In this document: positions 8,278 to 16,572 of the stretch, piece after piece | Numbering within the stretch: the first letter of the stretch is position 1 | How the letters are laid out: every line of letters starts with the position of its first letter | Made by a program: the position numbers and the translations under genes | The notes under the pieces: model-generated | The model's input: only the letters and a program-made list of their open reading frames with translations | Database searches by the model: none | Told to the model about the DNA's origin: nothing | Assembly (NCBI GenBank): GCA_003003725.1 | Contig: PVWI01000002.1 | Coordinates: forward strand, 1-57,707 | Length of the DNA stretch: 57,707 nucleotides | DNA from: a filamentous cyanobacterium Phorm 6 | GTDB taxonomy: Bacteria; Cyanobacteriota; Cyanobacteriia; Cyanobacteriales; Microcoleaceae | Direction of reading: 5' to 3'

Positions 8278-8346
8278 GTTTGTAGTAAGGACTTTAGTCC
8301 TGATTGAGTAAAAGATCAAGAAAGGACTAAAGTCCTCACTACGAAC
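8278..8346. repeat. Hairpin repeat, GGACTTTAGTCC family
   Basis: The left arm (8278-8301) and right arm (8323-8346) are near-perfect reverse complements, differing at two positions, around a 21-base spacer. The arm ends match the copy at 6372-6432. It lies between the GDPD start and the end of the phytase-like gene. Confidence 0.85.
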
Positions 8347-8359
8347 ATATCTTTCCGAC

Positions 8360-9622
8360 TTAATGTTTGCGATTCAAACTCAACAAAATAAACTGAGTTT
8401 TCTGCGCTTCCTCAAAATTGTCATCGCTAACCAAAACTATACTTTGACTACCGTCTGGCAAACGTGGACCGAGAGTCATCCCTTCTAAATTGTACAGCGG
8501 AATACCCAGTTCGTTCAAGTCTAGCAGCAACTTTTTTCTAGCAGGTTCGACCATTGCAGATCGCCCTTTAAAACTTTTGATTCTCGAAGTATCCGTAGCC
8601 GCCCCAACCGCTACTTGATAAATCCGAGCGCTATATCCCGACAGCCCAAAAGAACGTTCTAAGCTTAAAAATTGGCCGCCCCCGACAGTTACTAATTCTG
8701 TTAAACCGTTCAAAACAGTCATCGGAATTTGGTCTAGCGTGTAAAGATTTTCTGAGACTAATTGCGATGTTTTATCGACGATGATATAATGTAAAAGACG
8801 CAGTTTGCTTGCCTGTTCCGGGTCTAAATCTTGCATTAATGGTGCTTCGGTAGCCAGAAACAAACGAAATGGATCTAGACCGCCTGGGCTAAAGGTTTCT
8901 GGATCGATGCTTAAAGATTCAAAACCTAAATTGTCCAGCACTCCTTGCTGCTGTTTATCATCGCTGGCGTCGGGAATATAGCGCTTGGGAATTGGCAAAC
9001 TTCCTCGCTGATTGCCAGTTTTTAAGTCAAATTCTCCGACAAAAGGAGGAATGCCAGCATGAGTTATGCCTTCACTAGCAACAAACACTGAATTGCGCGG
9101 AGAAAGGGCGATGCCTTGGGGATTGATCGAATCCCAAGGGAAGGTTTCACCGTCTGTTTTTTTGAGGGATGTAACGCCTTCAACGGTAACTTTTTTGAGG
9201 CGAATATTGGCTGAATCGCTGGATGCAATGTCTAGCCTGAGACTGTAAAATCTGGCTTCTCCATTTTCGCTCTTGTCGTCGGAAAGAGCGTAAAAGCGAT
9301 AAGCTTGGGAAGTGACTCCGCTAATACCTTTTGGATCGTAGGTAATTCCTGATAAGCCACCAACTGGTGTTCCTTCAAAAGTGATTTTGGGCAATTGGTA
9401 CTCGCCTAAAAAGTTGAGAGACATTTCAGGAAAAGAGCGGTCTCTAGCCACTGCGGGAGGTATAGTGCAAGCTGTGCAAACAGTTAACAAAATTAGGGCT
9501 AAACTGAACAGGCGCAAAATACGACCGCCCAACGCCTTAAACTGCCAATAATTGCTGAGTGCGGTAAGTTTTATTTTGTTGCTCTTGTTGAACTGTTTGC
9601 TTTTGTGCCATCTTTGTGACAT
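8360..9622 (-). CDS. Secreted phytase-like esterase-domain protein
   Basis: The 420-residue protein resembles the cyanobacterial/proteobacterial 'esterase-like activity of phytase' beta-propeller family. Typical pieces are VGGLSGITYDPKG, RFYALSDDKSENGEARFYSLRLD, INPQGIALSPRNSVFVASEG, DNLGFESLSIDP, NLEGMTLGPRLPDGSQSIVLVSDDNF and FILLSL at the end. The N-terminus has a hydrophobic stretch LFSLALILLTVCTAC, consistent with a signal peptide and possibly a lipobox cysteine, so it is probably exported or lipid-anchored. The first 33 residues before it are unusually long and polar, and the true start may be further in. Substrate is unproven; a phosphodiesterase gene lies next to it. It is divergent from the TPR gene. 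Confidence 0.75.
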   Translation of the reverse strand: MSQRWHKSKQFNKSNKIKLTALSNYWQFKALGGRILRLFSLALILLTVCTACTIPPAVARDRSFPEMSLNFLGEYQLPKITFEGTPVGGLSGITYDPKGISGVTSQAYRFYALSDDKSENGEARFYSLRLDIASSDSANIRLKKVTVEGVTSLKKTDGETFPWDSINPQGIALSPRNSVFVASEGITHAGIPPFVGEFDLKTGNQRGSLPIPKRYIPDASDDKQQQGVLDNLGFESLSIDPETFSPGGLDPFRLFLATEAPLMQDLDPEQASKLRLLHYIIVDKTSQLVSENLYTLDQIPMTVLNGLTELVTVGGGQFLSLERSFGLSGYSARIYQVAVGAATDTSRIKSFKGRSAMVEPARKKLLLDLNELGIPLYNLEGMTLGPRLPDGSQSIVLVSDDNFEEAQKTQFILLSLNRKH

Positions 9623-9700
9623 GATTTATACCGTTTTGTAGATATGCAAAATTTGATGTTTCGAGCGGGGCTGCCGAATCGCGGCAACAATATTTATTTT

Positions 9701-10975
9701 ATGAGAAATTCTGTGCCAATTGGGTGCTTGCTTTTCTTGTGGTTGTGTGCTGGTTCGATTGCTAGCGCCCAAACTAATCCACCAGCCTTGGATCAATTTT
9801 CTCCTAATCCTCTAGAAGTTACCACACCCGATCCCCTAACTCCCACTAATGAATCTTTGAGCAGCACTCAGCGGGAGGAACTCAAAGCGGCTTTGCAGCA
9901 GTTAAACTTAGAAGCAGCGACTAAACTACAAGCTGGAGACGGGGCTGGTGCTTTTGATATTTGGTTCCGAGAATTGCGGCTGCGCAGGTATCTGGGCCCG
10001 GCGCAGGAAATTGCTGCTTTGAGTCGGGTGGGAAGTGTTGCTTGGAGTAGCGGTAAAAACCTGGAATTACAGCTTATTACCAAACGGCTGCAAACAATTC
10101 AAAAACAAGTACGATCGCAAGTACCAGCGAATAGTGAGTTGCTTCCGGTATTGGCTGCGGCTTTTGGGCAGGTGCGTGCTAAAGGCCCGACTGTAGAAGT
10201 TTACCAAGAAATTCTTGACAATGCGCGCGAAAACCAAGATATATTAGCTCAAGGTCAGATTTTGAAGACGATCGGGCAAATCCACATCAATTGGCTGAGT
10301 TACGATAAAGCTGCTCCCGTGTATGAGGAATTAGCAACTTTAATTCAGGAAAACCGCGCTTTATTTGCTGCTAATTCTGCTGTTATAAATCCTGCTGTAG
10401 TTGCGGGAAACGGTGCGCCGCAACCTGTAACTCTTCCAACTGAGGTAGATACCCTGAGACAGTTGGCCTACGTTTACCAGCAGTCGAAACAACCCCTAAA
10501 GGCGATCGCAGCTAGGGAGAAATTAGCATCCGTATATCTTAACCTCCAAAACCCGAGTGCTATACCACCGCTCAAAATTGCGATCGCCACCGATTACCAA
10601 ACGCTAGGTCAAATCAATTTAGCAGCTCAATACTATCAAGAAGCCTACAATTTAGCCGTCCCGATTCAACAGTATGCCCAGGCTAGCGAAGCTTTGGATA
10701 AATTAGCGTTGCTTTATCGATCGCAAAAGCAGTGGGAACCGACTTTGCGGATTTATCAAATGCAGTTGCTGTTAGAAGAACGGGCTTACAATTTCTACGG
10801 ATTGATGAGCGCTTACGATAATCTCGGTCAAGTTTATCAGGAGATGACGGACTACAAAAAAGCTTTGGAAGCTTATCAAAAAGGGTTAGAAGTCGCTAAA
10901 AGATTGGGACATCGCCAAGAGTATTTTGATAAGAAAATTGAAAAGGTTAACAAGCAATTGCAAAGGACTTCGTAG
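9701..10975 (+). CDS. Secreted TPR-repeat protein
   Basis: Starting at ATG 9701 gives a 424-residue protein with a clean signal peptide (basic MRNS, hydrophobic IGCLLFLWLCAGSI, cleavage near ASAQ). ATG 9644 would put 19 unlikely residues in front. The mature part begins with a Pro/Thr-rich spacer followed by at least five helical repeats with TPR signatures, including TIGQIHINWLSYDKAAPVYEEL, LGQINLAAQYYQEAYNLA and LGQVYQEMTDYKKALEAYQKGLEVAKRLG. TPR solenoids mediate protein contacts, so a periplasmic scaffold is likely. The specific partner is unknown. Both this gene and the divergent phytase-like gene encode exported proteins and share a short intergenic promoter region. Confidence 0.8.
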   Translation: MRNSVPIGCLLFLWLCAGSIASAQTNPPALDQFSPNPLEVTTPDPLTPTNESLSSTQREELKAALQQLNLEAATKLQAGDGAGAFDIWFRELRLRRYLGPAQEIAALSRVGSVAWSSGKNLELQLITKRLQTIQKQVRSQVPANSELLPVLAAAFGQVRAKGPTVEVYQEILDNARENQDILAQGQILKTIGQIHINWLSYDKAAPVYEELATLIQENRALFAANSAVINPAVVAGNGAPQPVTLPTEVDTLRQLAYVYQQSKQPLKAIAAREKLASVYLNLQNPSAIPPLKIAIATDYQTLGQINLAAQYYQEAYNLAVPIQQYAQASEALDKLALLYRSQKQWEPTLRIYQMQLLLEERAYNFYGLMSAYDNLGQVYQEMTDYKKALEAYQKGLEVAKRLGHRQEYFDKKIEKVNKQLQRTS

Positions 10976-11019
10976 TTGTCAGCCGACAATAATGTTAAGG
11001 GTAAAGCGGTGAACTTAAA

Positions 11020-11066
11020 TTCAGTAAGGTGCGCACTGTGCACCCTACAAAGCACCCTACAAAAAT
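11020..11066. repeat. GTGCGCACTGTGCACCCTAC palindromic repeat
   Basis: AAGGTGCGCACTGTGCACCCT can fold on itself and is followed by a second CACCCTAC unit. A longer relative with two full arms lies at 39434-39509. It sits between the convergent TPR and GNAT genes and may act as a transcription end. Confidence 0.55.
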
Positions 11067-11578
11067 ACTTTTGACTGGTCAGTTTCTCGCGAAATTGAAT
11101 AATATAATACATCAGTTTCGTAATAAAAAGCATTTTTTTCGTATTTCATGCCAACTTTCTGCATTACCCGCTGGGAGGCGATATTTTCTGGGCGGGCGAT
11201 CGCAACTATTCTGTCAAGATGTAATATGTCAAATCCATAGTTGAGACTCACAAAAGACGCTTCCGTCACCAATCCTTGATTCCAATAAACCTTGTTAAGC
11301 ACGTAGCCAAGCTCAACTTCCGGTGTTTTGTCCAGAAAAGCAAGTCCGCAGCGGCCAATCATTTTACGGTCTATTTTATGTACTAAAGCCCACATTCCGA
11401 AGTTGTTTTGTTCCCAATTTTTGAGCATAGTATGAATGGCTATTTCTGTTGCTTCTCTACTTCTAACTCCTCTCAAGTATTTCATGATTTCCGGATCGCT
11501 GTAGATGCGGTATAGCTCGTCTAAGTCGTCTAGCGTAAATTGTCTCAGATACAATCGGGCGGTCTCTATCTCTTGCAT
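11057..11578 (-). CDS. GNAT-family N-acetyltransferase (RimJ/RimL-like)
   Basis: Starting at ATG 11578 (MQEIETARLYLRQFTLDD) the protein has 173 residues and begins as RimJ/RimL-type acetyltransferases do. The upstream extension to 11638 is hydrophobic, not family-like, and is rejected. Features include a central MIGRCGLAFLD, VELGYVLNKVYWNQGLVTEAS (acetyl-CoA loop region) and RIVAIARPENIASQRVMQKVGMKYEKN (motif B). The predicted reaction is acetyl transfer from acetyl-CoA to an amino group of a protein or small molecule; the substrate is unknown. It is convergent with the TPR gene and not obviously part of an operon. Confidence 0.88.
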   Translation of the reverse strand: MQEIETARLYLRQFTLDDLDELYRIYSDPEIMKYLRGVRSREATEIAIHTMLKNWEQNNFGMWALVHKIDRKMIGRCGLAFLDKTPEVELGYVLNKVYWNQGLVTEASFVSLNYGFDILHLDRIVAIARPENIASQRVMQKVGMKYEKNAFYYETDVLYYSISRETDQSKVFL

Positions 11579-11792
11579 GATTAATATAATTAATACCACT
11601 AGATCATGATACCAATTTTGATAAGTCTTGATACACAAATTTTAGTTTGGTTTCCTTCCTCAACCCAACCTCCTGTTACAAGAAAACACTCTTTGTGCAA
11701 CAGGCATCTTGCCTGTTACTGATATTAGTGCCAAATATTGATTCTATTTGTTACAATTATCACTTAGATATCTTGTAAAATTTTTGCCATCA

Positions 11793-13667
11793 ATGACCAT
11801 TTCCTCACCAGTAGCAGACACCAAAAACAAATCCGGCCAGGAAACAGACTGGCGGTTATTCATGAGGTTGGCAGCTTATGCAACCCGCAGCAAACGCTTG
11901 CTGATTATTTCGATCGTCCTATTAGTACCGCTAGCAGTCTCAGGAGCAGTTCAACCGATTCTGATCGGACAGGCAATTTCGGTAATTCGCTCGGAACCTA
12001 CTTACGAGTTTTTGCGGGGAATGCCTCTATCTGCGGCATTAAATATTTTGGCAGTTTTGCTGATGCTAACTATAACATTTAGATTGGCACTGCAATCAGT
12101 TCAAGGCTATTTAGTCACGAAAGTAGGACAAATAATTACTACAGATATTAGAAATGATTTGTTCGCCCACGTCACATCCCTAGCAGTGAGATTTTTCGAT
12201 CGCACTCCTGTAGGCAAATTGATGACTCGCCTCACTAGCGATGTAGAAGCTTTGGGAGAGGTTTTCTCTTCAGGCGCGATCGGTATTGTCAGCGATTTAT
12301 TTTCAATTCTAGTAATTGCCATTTTCATGTTTACCATGCAGTGGCAACTAGCTTTAATGTTGGTGACGATGATGATCCCGATTAGCGCATTAATCGTTTA
12401 TTTCCAGTATCAATTTCGGGTGGCAAATTATACTACCCGAGAAGAGCTCTCCGATCTTAACGCACAACTGCAAGAAAACCTGACTGGCATTGGCGTAGTG
12501 CAGCTATTCCGCCGCGAAAGATTCAACTCAGAATTGTTTAGAGTCACCAACAAACGCTACATCAAAGCAGTTGACACCACAATCTTTTACGACTCTGCGG
12601 TATCTGCGACATTGGAATGGATTGCTTTAGTGGCAATTGGAGCCGTTTTGTGGCTGGGCGGTGAAAAAGTTCTGCAAGGTAATCTTAACTTTGGTACTCT
12701 GTCGGCATTTATTTTATTTGCTCAGCGTCTCTTCGATCCGCTGCGGCAATTTGCCGAAAAATTTACCGCGATTCAAGCAGGATTTACCGCCGTCGAACGG
12801 ATTAGCGATATTCTCAACGAACCGATCGAAATTAAAGATCCAACTAGGGAAGAACAGGCAGAAGGAAAACGGCAGCAGAAAGCAGAAAGAATTAAAAGGG
12901 AAGCAGGAAGAAACCAAGATTATTCGGATGAATCTGAATCGGGAGAAATCCAATTTGACAATGTGTGGTTTGCCTACAAAGAGAACGAATACGTCCTGGA
13001 AAATCTCAACTTTACGATCAAATCCGGCGAGAAAGTAGCATTAGTCGGCCCAACCGGTGCGGGCAAAAGTTCGATCATTCGTCTTCTGTGCCGCCTTTAC
13101 GAGCCGACGCGAGGACGGATTCTGATTAATCATGTAGATATTCGCGACTTGCCTCAAGCAGAATTGCGCAAGCACGTAGGTGTAATTATTCAAGATGGCT
13201 TTCTATTTGCGGGCGATGTGAAGAGCAATATTAGTTTGGGCGAGAATTATTCGATCGAGGAAATTCAAGCAGCAGCAGAAAAGACCAATGTTGCGCGTTT
13301 AATCGAACAGTTACCTCAAGGTTATGATACGCAATTGCGGGAAAGGGGAACCAATCTTTCGGGGGGACAAAAGCAATTATTAGCGTTTGCTCGTGCCGCC
13401 ATCCGCAATCCCAGTATTTTAGTTTTAGACGAGGCAACTGCTAGTTTGGATGTGGGGACGGAAGCTTTAATTCAAGAAGCTCTGGAGCGTTTGATGGTGG
13501 ACAGAACGGCAATAATCATTGCGCACAGGCTTTCGACTATCCGAAATGTTGATCGTATTTTAGTGCTCAAACGCGGGCAGTTAGTAGAGTCTGGCAGCCA
13601 CGAAGAATTGTTGCAGGTAGAAGGTTTATATGCCAGTTTGTACAAGTTGCAAATGCTGGGAAGTTAA
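11793..13667 (+). CDS. ABC exporter, fused permease-ATPase
   Basis: This 624-residue half-transporter has a six-helix transmembrane domain (about 35-330) and a C-terminal ATPase. The ATPase shows Walker A GPTGAGKSS, Q-loop VIIQDGFLFAG, signature LSGGQKQLLAFARA, Walker B ILVLDEATASLD and H-loop AHRLSTI, all intact. Such proteins (MdlB/MsbA-like) homodimerise or pair with another half-transporter to export lipids, drugs or peptides; the substrate is unknown. ATG 11793 is preferred over TTG 11748. The linker between domains (about residues 350-385) carries an unusually long Lys/Glu/Arg-rich insert encoded by purine-rich DNA. A GAAGGAA repeat starts one base after the stop. Confidence 0.93.
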   Translation: MTISSPVADTKNKSGQETDWRLFMRLAAYATRSKRLLIISIVLLVPLAVSGAVQPILIGQAISVIRSEPTYEFLRGMPLSAALNILAVLLMLTITFRLALQSVQGYLVTKVGQIITTDIRNDLFAHVTSLAVRFFDRTPVGKLMTRLTSDVEALGEVFSSGAIGIVSDLFSILVIAIFMFTMQWQLALMLVTMMIPISALIVYFQYQFRVANYTTREELSDLNAQLQENLTGIGVVQLFRRERFNSELFRVTNKRYIKAVDTTIFYDSAVSATLEWIALVAIGAVLWLGGEKVLQGNLNFGTLSAFILFAQRLFDPLRQFAEKFTAIQAGFTAVERISDILNEPIEIKDPTREEQAEGKRQQKAERIKREAGRNQDYSDESESGEIQFDNVWFAYKENEYVLENLNFTIKSGEKVALVGPTGAGKSSIIRLLCRLYEPTRGRILINHVDIRDLPQAELRKHVGVIIQDGFLFAGDVKSNISLGENYSIEEIQAAAEKTNVARLIEQLPQGYDTQLRERGTNLSGGQKQLLAFARAAIRNPSILVLDEATASLDVGTEALIQEALERLMVDRTAIIIAHRLSTIRNVDRILVLKRGQLVESGSHEELLQVEGLYASLYKLQMLGS

Positions 13668-13668
13668 G

Positions 13669-13699
13669 AGAAGGAAGAAGGAAGAAGGAAGAAGGAAGA
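13669..13699. repeat. GAAGGAA tandem repeat
   Basis: About four AGAAGGA heptamers begin immediately after the ABC exporter stop codon. The same purine-rich unit recurs at 29153-29270 and, inverted, inside the decarboxylase gene. Confidence 0.8.
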
Positions 13700-13724
13700 T
13701 TTTCCCGAGACTCTGATGATTGAC

Positions 13725-13761
13725 GATTTTAGATTTTAGATTTGTTCTAAAATCTAAAATC
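13725..13761. terminator. Perfect AT-rich hairpin between convergent genes
   Basis: A 16-base arm of GATTTTA-type repeats (13725-13740) is exactly complementary to 13746-13761 around a 5-base loop. Placed between the 3' ends of the ABC exporter (plus) and the small membrane protein (minus), it could end both transcripts. There is no separate poly-T tail, and it is built from the dispersed AAAATCT repeat. Confidence 0.45.
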
Positions 13762-13764
13762 AGA

Positions 13765-13983
13765 TCATTTGCCTGAAAATATTTTCGACAGGGTTTCTGG
13801 CAGGTTAGTTATGTGTTGGAAAAGCTGATTTGGCCCGATGCCAAATAATAATTGCATGGCCAGCACAATTGCTGCTAGAGAAATTGCTGTCCCAATGCTG
13901 GCTTTCAATACTTTAAAAGCCCAATTGAAGACCAGCCAAGATACAAGTAAGGAAGCGATTAAGATAATTAATTCTATTGGCAT
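13765..13983 (-). CDS. Small two-helix membrane protein, uncharacterised
   Basis: The 72-residue product has two hydrophobic segments, IELIILIASLLVSWLVFNWAF (about 3-23) and IGTAISLAAIVLAMQLLFGI (about 30-49), then a short polar amphipathic tail with TNLPETLSKIF. I recall similar small conserved cyanobacterial proteins but no function. It starts 27 bases downstream of the NurA gene's stop on the same strand, so the two may be cotranscribed. Confidence 0.7.
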   Translation of the reverse strand: MPIELIILIASLLVSWLVFNWAFKVLKASIGTAISLAAIVLAMQLLFGIGPNQLFQHITNLPETLSKIFSGK

Positions 13984-14010
13984 ATAACATTTTTTACCGT
14001 AATGTTTAAT

Positions 14011-15228
14011 TCAAGCAATACTCCCGCGCTTCCGTGTTTCCTTGAAAGAAATTCCGACATTTTTTAAGCCTGCTTTAATCATTTGCTGCTCTAACAAAGC
14101 GAAAAAGCGAGTTCGATCGCCCCCGGTGACTACGGCTTGGTTATGGGCTTCTGCTAGTGTCACGGGATAGCCACCGCCTTTGTGTACTTGAGCCAGCATC
14201 ATTCCTAATGCTAAATCTAGCTCCACCTTATCTTGTGCCACCCATTCGGGTACTTCTATTCTAGCAATTTCTGTGCCAACATGAACGTAACAAAAATAGA
14301 TGGGATTAAGGCCGTATAAATCTAAAATTCGAGCGTGGGATTTCCATAATGGGCTCCTTTGCCCGGGGGACAGAATTGTTGCCCATAAGATGGCATCTCG
14401 CAAGGGTTCAAATTCTTGACAAGGTGCTTTTTCGTCAAAAGCACTGGTGGCGGAAAATCCAACATTCGGACAGTTTGTCATGCAGTCTGGTACTTCGTGG
14501 GTGCAAGCTTGAAATCGCAAAAAAGATAAGCTTTCGGTGCTGCGAGAAGCGCTTAAGTATCCTAATAGGGGAATTCTGGCTACACGCAATTTGTCCCAAG
14601 CTTCTAAAATTGGCTGCAAAATTCGATCGCGCGCTTCGCTGGGCAACTGTTCCAAAAACCAATAAATTAGGGAACCGTCTACCATTGCCAAAGCTGGCGC
14701 GGGCAATTTATTGTCATTCACTTTTGCCCAATCGCAGCCCATTTCTGCGAGGGCGATTGCTTCGGAAACGGCGCGCCGGTATCCCATCCATTCTTCGGTT
14801 CTAATTCCCCATTGTCGCGAAGCATACAAGTCTTCGGGTTTGTAGAAAACCTCGGGCACGCTGTCTAAAACTGGGTGGCGGCTTTGCCCGTAGTGCAGCA
14901 TGACAGTGCCGACGTTTAGCAGGTAGCAGTAGGCTATTTCGTGGTGGCTGGGCGAAATTTGCGATCCGTCTGTGGCAAATACTGTGTGGGCGGCGGGTGG
15001 TGCGGTGATGTATGTGCGATCGGACAAAGGCTCGATCGGAGTTGCAGCATTGAATAAAGTGCGATCGTTCCAACTCTCTTGCAATTCCACCAAATTTTCC
15101 TGTCCCGTTGCTGCCTTAATCAGCAAATTTTGAGCCACTTGCAAACGGTGACGAGCCGCATGAGCTTCCACATTCAAATGTTGGCTCATCCCCTGCATAG
15201 CCTTAGCTGCTTTAGTTAAATCGAGCAT
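14011..15228 (-). CDS. NurA-domain nuclease
   Basis: The 405-residue protein carries the two conserved DGS-type motifs of the NurA fold: VFATDGSQISPS (Asp87) and PALAMVDGSLIYWFLEQLP (Asp184). Toward the C-terminus HNQAVVTGGDR and RFFALLEQQM complete the family pattern. NurA proteins are Mn-dependent 5'-3' DNA exonucleases that, in archaea, act with the HerA translocase in end resection of double-strand breaks. No HerA gene lies in this window. Many cyanobacteria have this longer NurA-like protein, and its repair role there is inferred. A 117-bp palindromic element (15345-15461) lies upstream. Confidence 0.8.
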   Translation of the reverse strand: MLDLTKAAKAMQGMSQHLNVEAHAARHRLQVAQNLLIKAATGQENLVELQESWNDRTLFNAATPIEPLSDRTYITAPPAAHTVFATDGSQISPSHHEIAYCYLLNVGTVMLHYGQSRHPVLDSVPEVFYKPEDLYASRQWGIRTEEWMGYRRAVSEAIALAEMGCDWAKVNDNKLPAPALAMVDGSLIYWFLEQLPSEARDRILQPILEAWDKLRVARIPLLGYLSASRSTESLSFLRFQACTHEVPDCMTNCPNVGFSATSAFDEKAPCQEFEPLRDAILWATILSPGQRSPLWKSHARILDLYGLNPIYFCYVHVGTEIARIEVPEWVAQDKVELDLALGMMLAQVHKGGGYPVTLAEAHNQAVVTGGDRTRFFALLEQQMIKAGLKNVGISFKETRKRGSIA

Positions 15229-15269
15229 TAGTTTTAAGCCTCAGATTGGTTCGGAGAACTTGGAAAAAA

Positions 15270-15294
15270 AGGACTAAAGTCCTCACTACGAACC
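15270..15294. repeat. Solo arm of the GGACTTTAGTCC hairpin family
   Basis: This is the right arm only (AGGACTAAAGTCCTCACTAC followed by GAAC), matching 8323-8346 and 44980-45003. The partner arm is absent, so this copy is truncated. It lies 42 bases upstream of the NurA gene start. Confidence 0.75.
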
Positions 15295-15344
15295 TATTTT
15301 ATTGCGCTCGTAAGAAAAAAAATCGATGTTTTTTTTTCGGTATC

Positions 15345-15461
15345 CTTGATTTTTGCGGAAGTTCATGTTATGTTTATATTATAATGGAAATCTGTGCAAA
15401 AATATTTTTCACGCAACCATCCCATTATATAATAATACCATACAGGAGCCGCAAGAGTCAA
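15345..15461 (+). mobile_element. Palindromic MITE-like element, copy A
   Basis: An imperfect 117-bp palindrome begins CTTGATTTTTGCGG (15345-15358) and ends with its near-complement CCGCAAGAGTCAA (15449-15461). Inner arms pair TATATTATAATGG with CCCATTATATAATA. Its core TAATGGAAATCTGTGCAAAA recurs, with one change in the first 20 bases, on the minus strand of 35376-35490. Similarity extends to an outer flank (AAATCGA plus a T-run at about 15318-15338). No ORF is inside. A separate A/T-tract hairpin, GAGTCAA paired with TTTGACTC, follows at about 15455-15497. It lies in the otherwise gene-free 15229-15542 gap. Confidence 0.6.
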
Positions 15462-15542
15462 CAAAAAAAGTGAAAAATTTTCAATTTTTTTTGACTCTGC
15501 TCATATAAAAAAATCTAATTGCCAACAAGTCTAACATCAATA

Positions 15543-16331
15543 TTAGTCAGGGAGCCAATCGCCAAAATCTCCGGCAAACTGAGACAGAGAAAGCAATTGA
15601 ACTGGTGGATTTTGAGCCATTGATTCCCGTTCGGCCAAAGTATTGTAACCCCAATCAGCCAAAAATAACCTCACCTGAGATAAATCCGGCTGCTGCTTCA
15701 CCGACAGCAAAGTTTTTAACCGATCTTCCACAAACCAAATAGTCGCATCTTTGCCTGAAGCTGCCAAAAATTCCCGCAAAATTTGGTGTTTCGGCTTATT
15801 GTATTCCTTGCCAAAAATCAACTCTGACGGTATTTGTACGCCAGCTAGCTGCAAAAGTTCCCGCACAAAACGGCCTTCCTTCGTAGTGACGATCGCCACT
15901 TTCACCGCACTCTCTTGCAACGATTGCAGGCGATCGGCTATTCCTGGATAAAAGCGGTGCAAAGACAGCCATCCAGGTAAATCCTCAGCAATCCAATTAT
16001 CGCGCAAACCGTCTAGCATAGCGCCGACAGACTGCGCTTTTAAATTATTTTCGGTCAACAAATGTGGTACTATTTCTGGCCATTCCCGCAAAATTTGCTC
16101 TTGAGTAATTCCTGTCAGCAGGGCGCGGATCAGCAGCGGCATTTCCCAACCGCTTTCGATGGCTGGCCGCACTCGGTAAAAACTCAAAGCTAAATCGGGA
16201 TCTGGCTTTGTTTCGGCTGGTTTCCAAATTTGACAGTAGCTACGCCAAGCTATTTGGAAATATTCGATTAGTCCGTCACAAATTACACCGTCAAAATCAA
16301 GAGCTAGAATATTTGGCAAGTTATTAGTCAT
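15543..16331 (-). CDS. HAD-superfamily hydrolase
   Basis: The 262-residue protein has the HAD motif I ALDFDGVICDG with nucleophile Asp12 and acid/base Asp14, motif II in VAIVTTKEGRFV, a lysine region in IFGKEYNKPKH, and motif IV around TIWFVEDRLKTLLSV with the acidic pair. A large helical cap lies between about residues 20 and 130. Such enzymes are phosphatases or phosphonatases for small phosphorylated metabolites; the substrate is not predictable. It lies alone, with no operon partner. Confidence 0.85.
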   Translation of the reverse strand: MTNNLPNILALDFDGVICDGLIEYFQIAWRSYCQIWKPAETKPDPDLALSFYRVRPAIESGWEMPLLIRALLTGITQEQILREWPEIVPHLLTENNLKAQSVGAMLDGLRDNWIAEDLPGWLSLHRFYPGIADRLQSLQESAVKVAIVTTKEGRFVRELLQLAGVQIPSELIFGKEYNKPKHQILREFLAASGKDATIWFVEDRLKTLLSVKQQPDLSQVRLFLADWGYNTLAERESMAQNPPVQLLSLSQFAGDFGDWLPD

Positions 16332-16493
16332 GAATCAATCGATTTTAGATTTTGGAGACTTCGACCCAACGGAGGGCACAGGTTTTGGATTTTGGATTTA
16401 CTGTGGAAACACTCAGCAGTGATACCAAAGCCGCGCTTCATCGGAATTATAAAATCGAGTCATATCAGCACAATTCTCGGTTTTTGGACTCCC

Positions 16494-16533
16494 AGTCAAC
16501 AGTCAACAGTCAACAGTCAACAGTTAACAGTTA
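16494..16533. repeat. CAGTCAA/CAGTTAA heptamer array
   Basis: About five to six heptamers of the same type as 2881-2962 lie in the gap between the HAD gene start and the 3' end of the downstream DUF928 gene. Confidence 0.8.
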
Positions 16534-16572
16534 TGAGGAGTGGAACCGGAATTGATCCGATCGCAGTCGTTA

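Noticed and set aside
14011-15228. HerA-NurA repair operon
   Set aside because: The nuclease domain is present but no HerA-type ATPase lies in the window.
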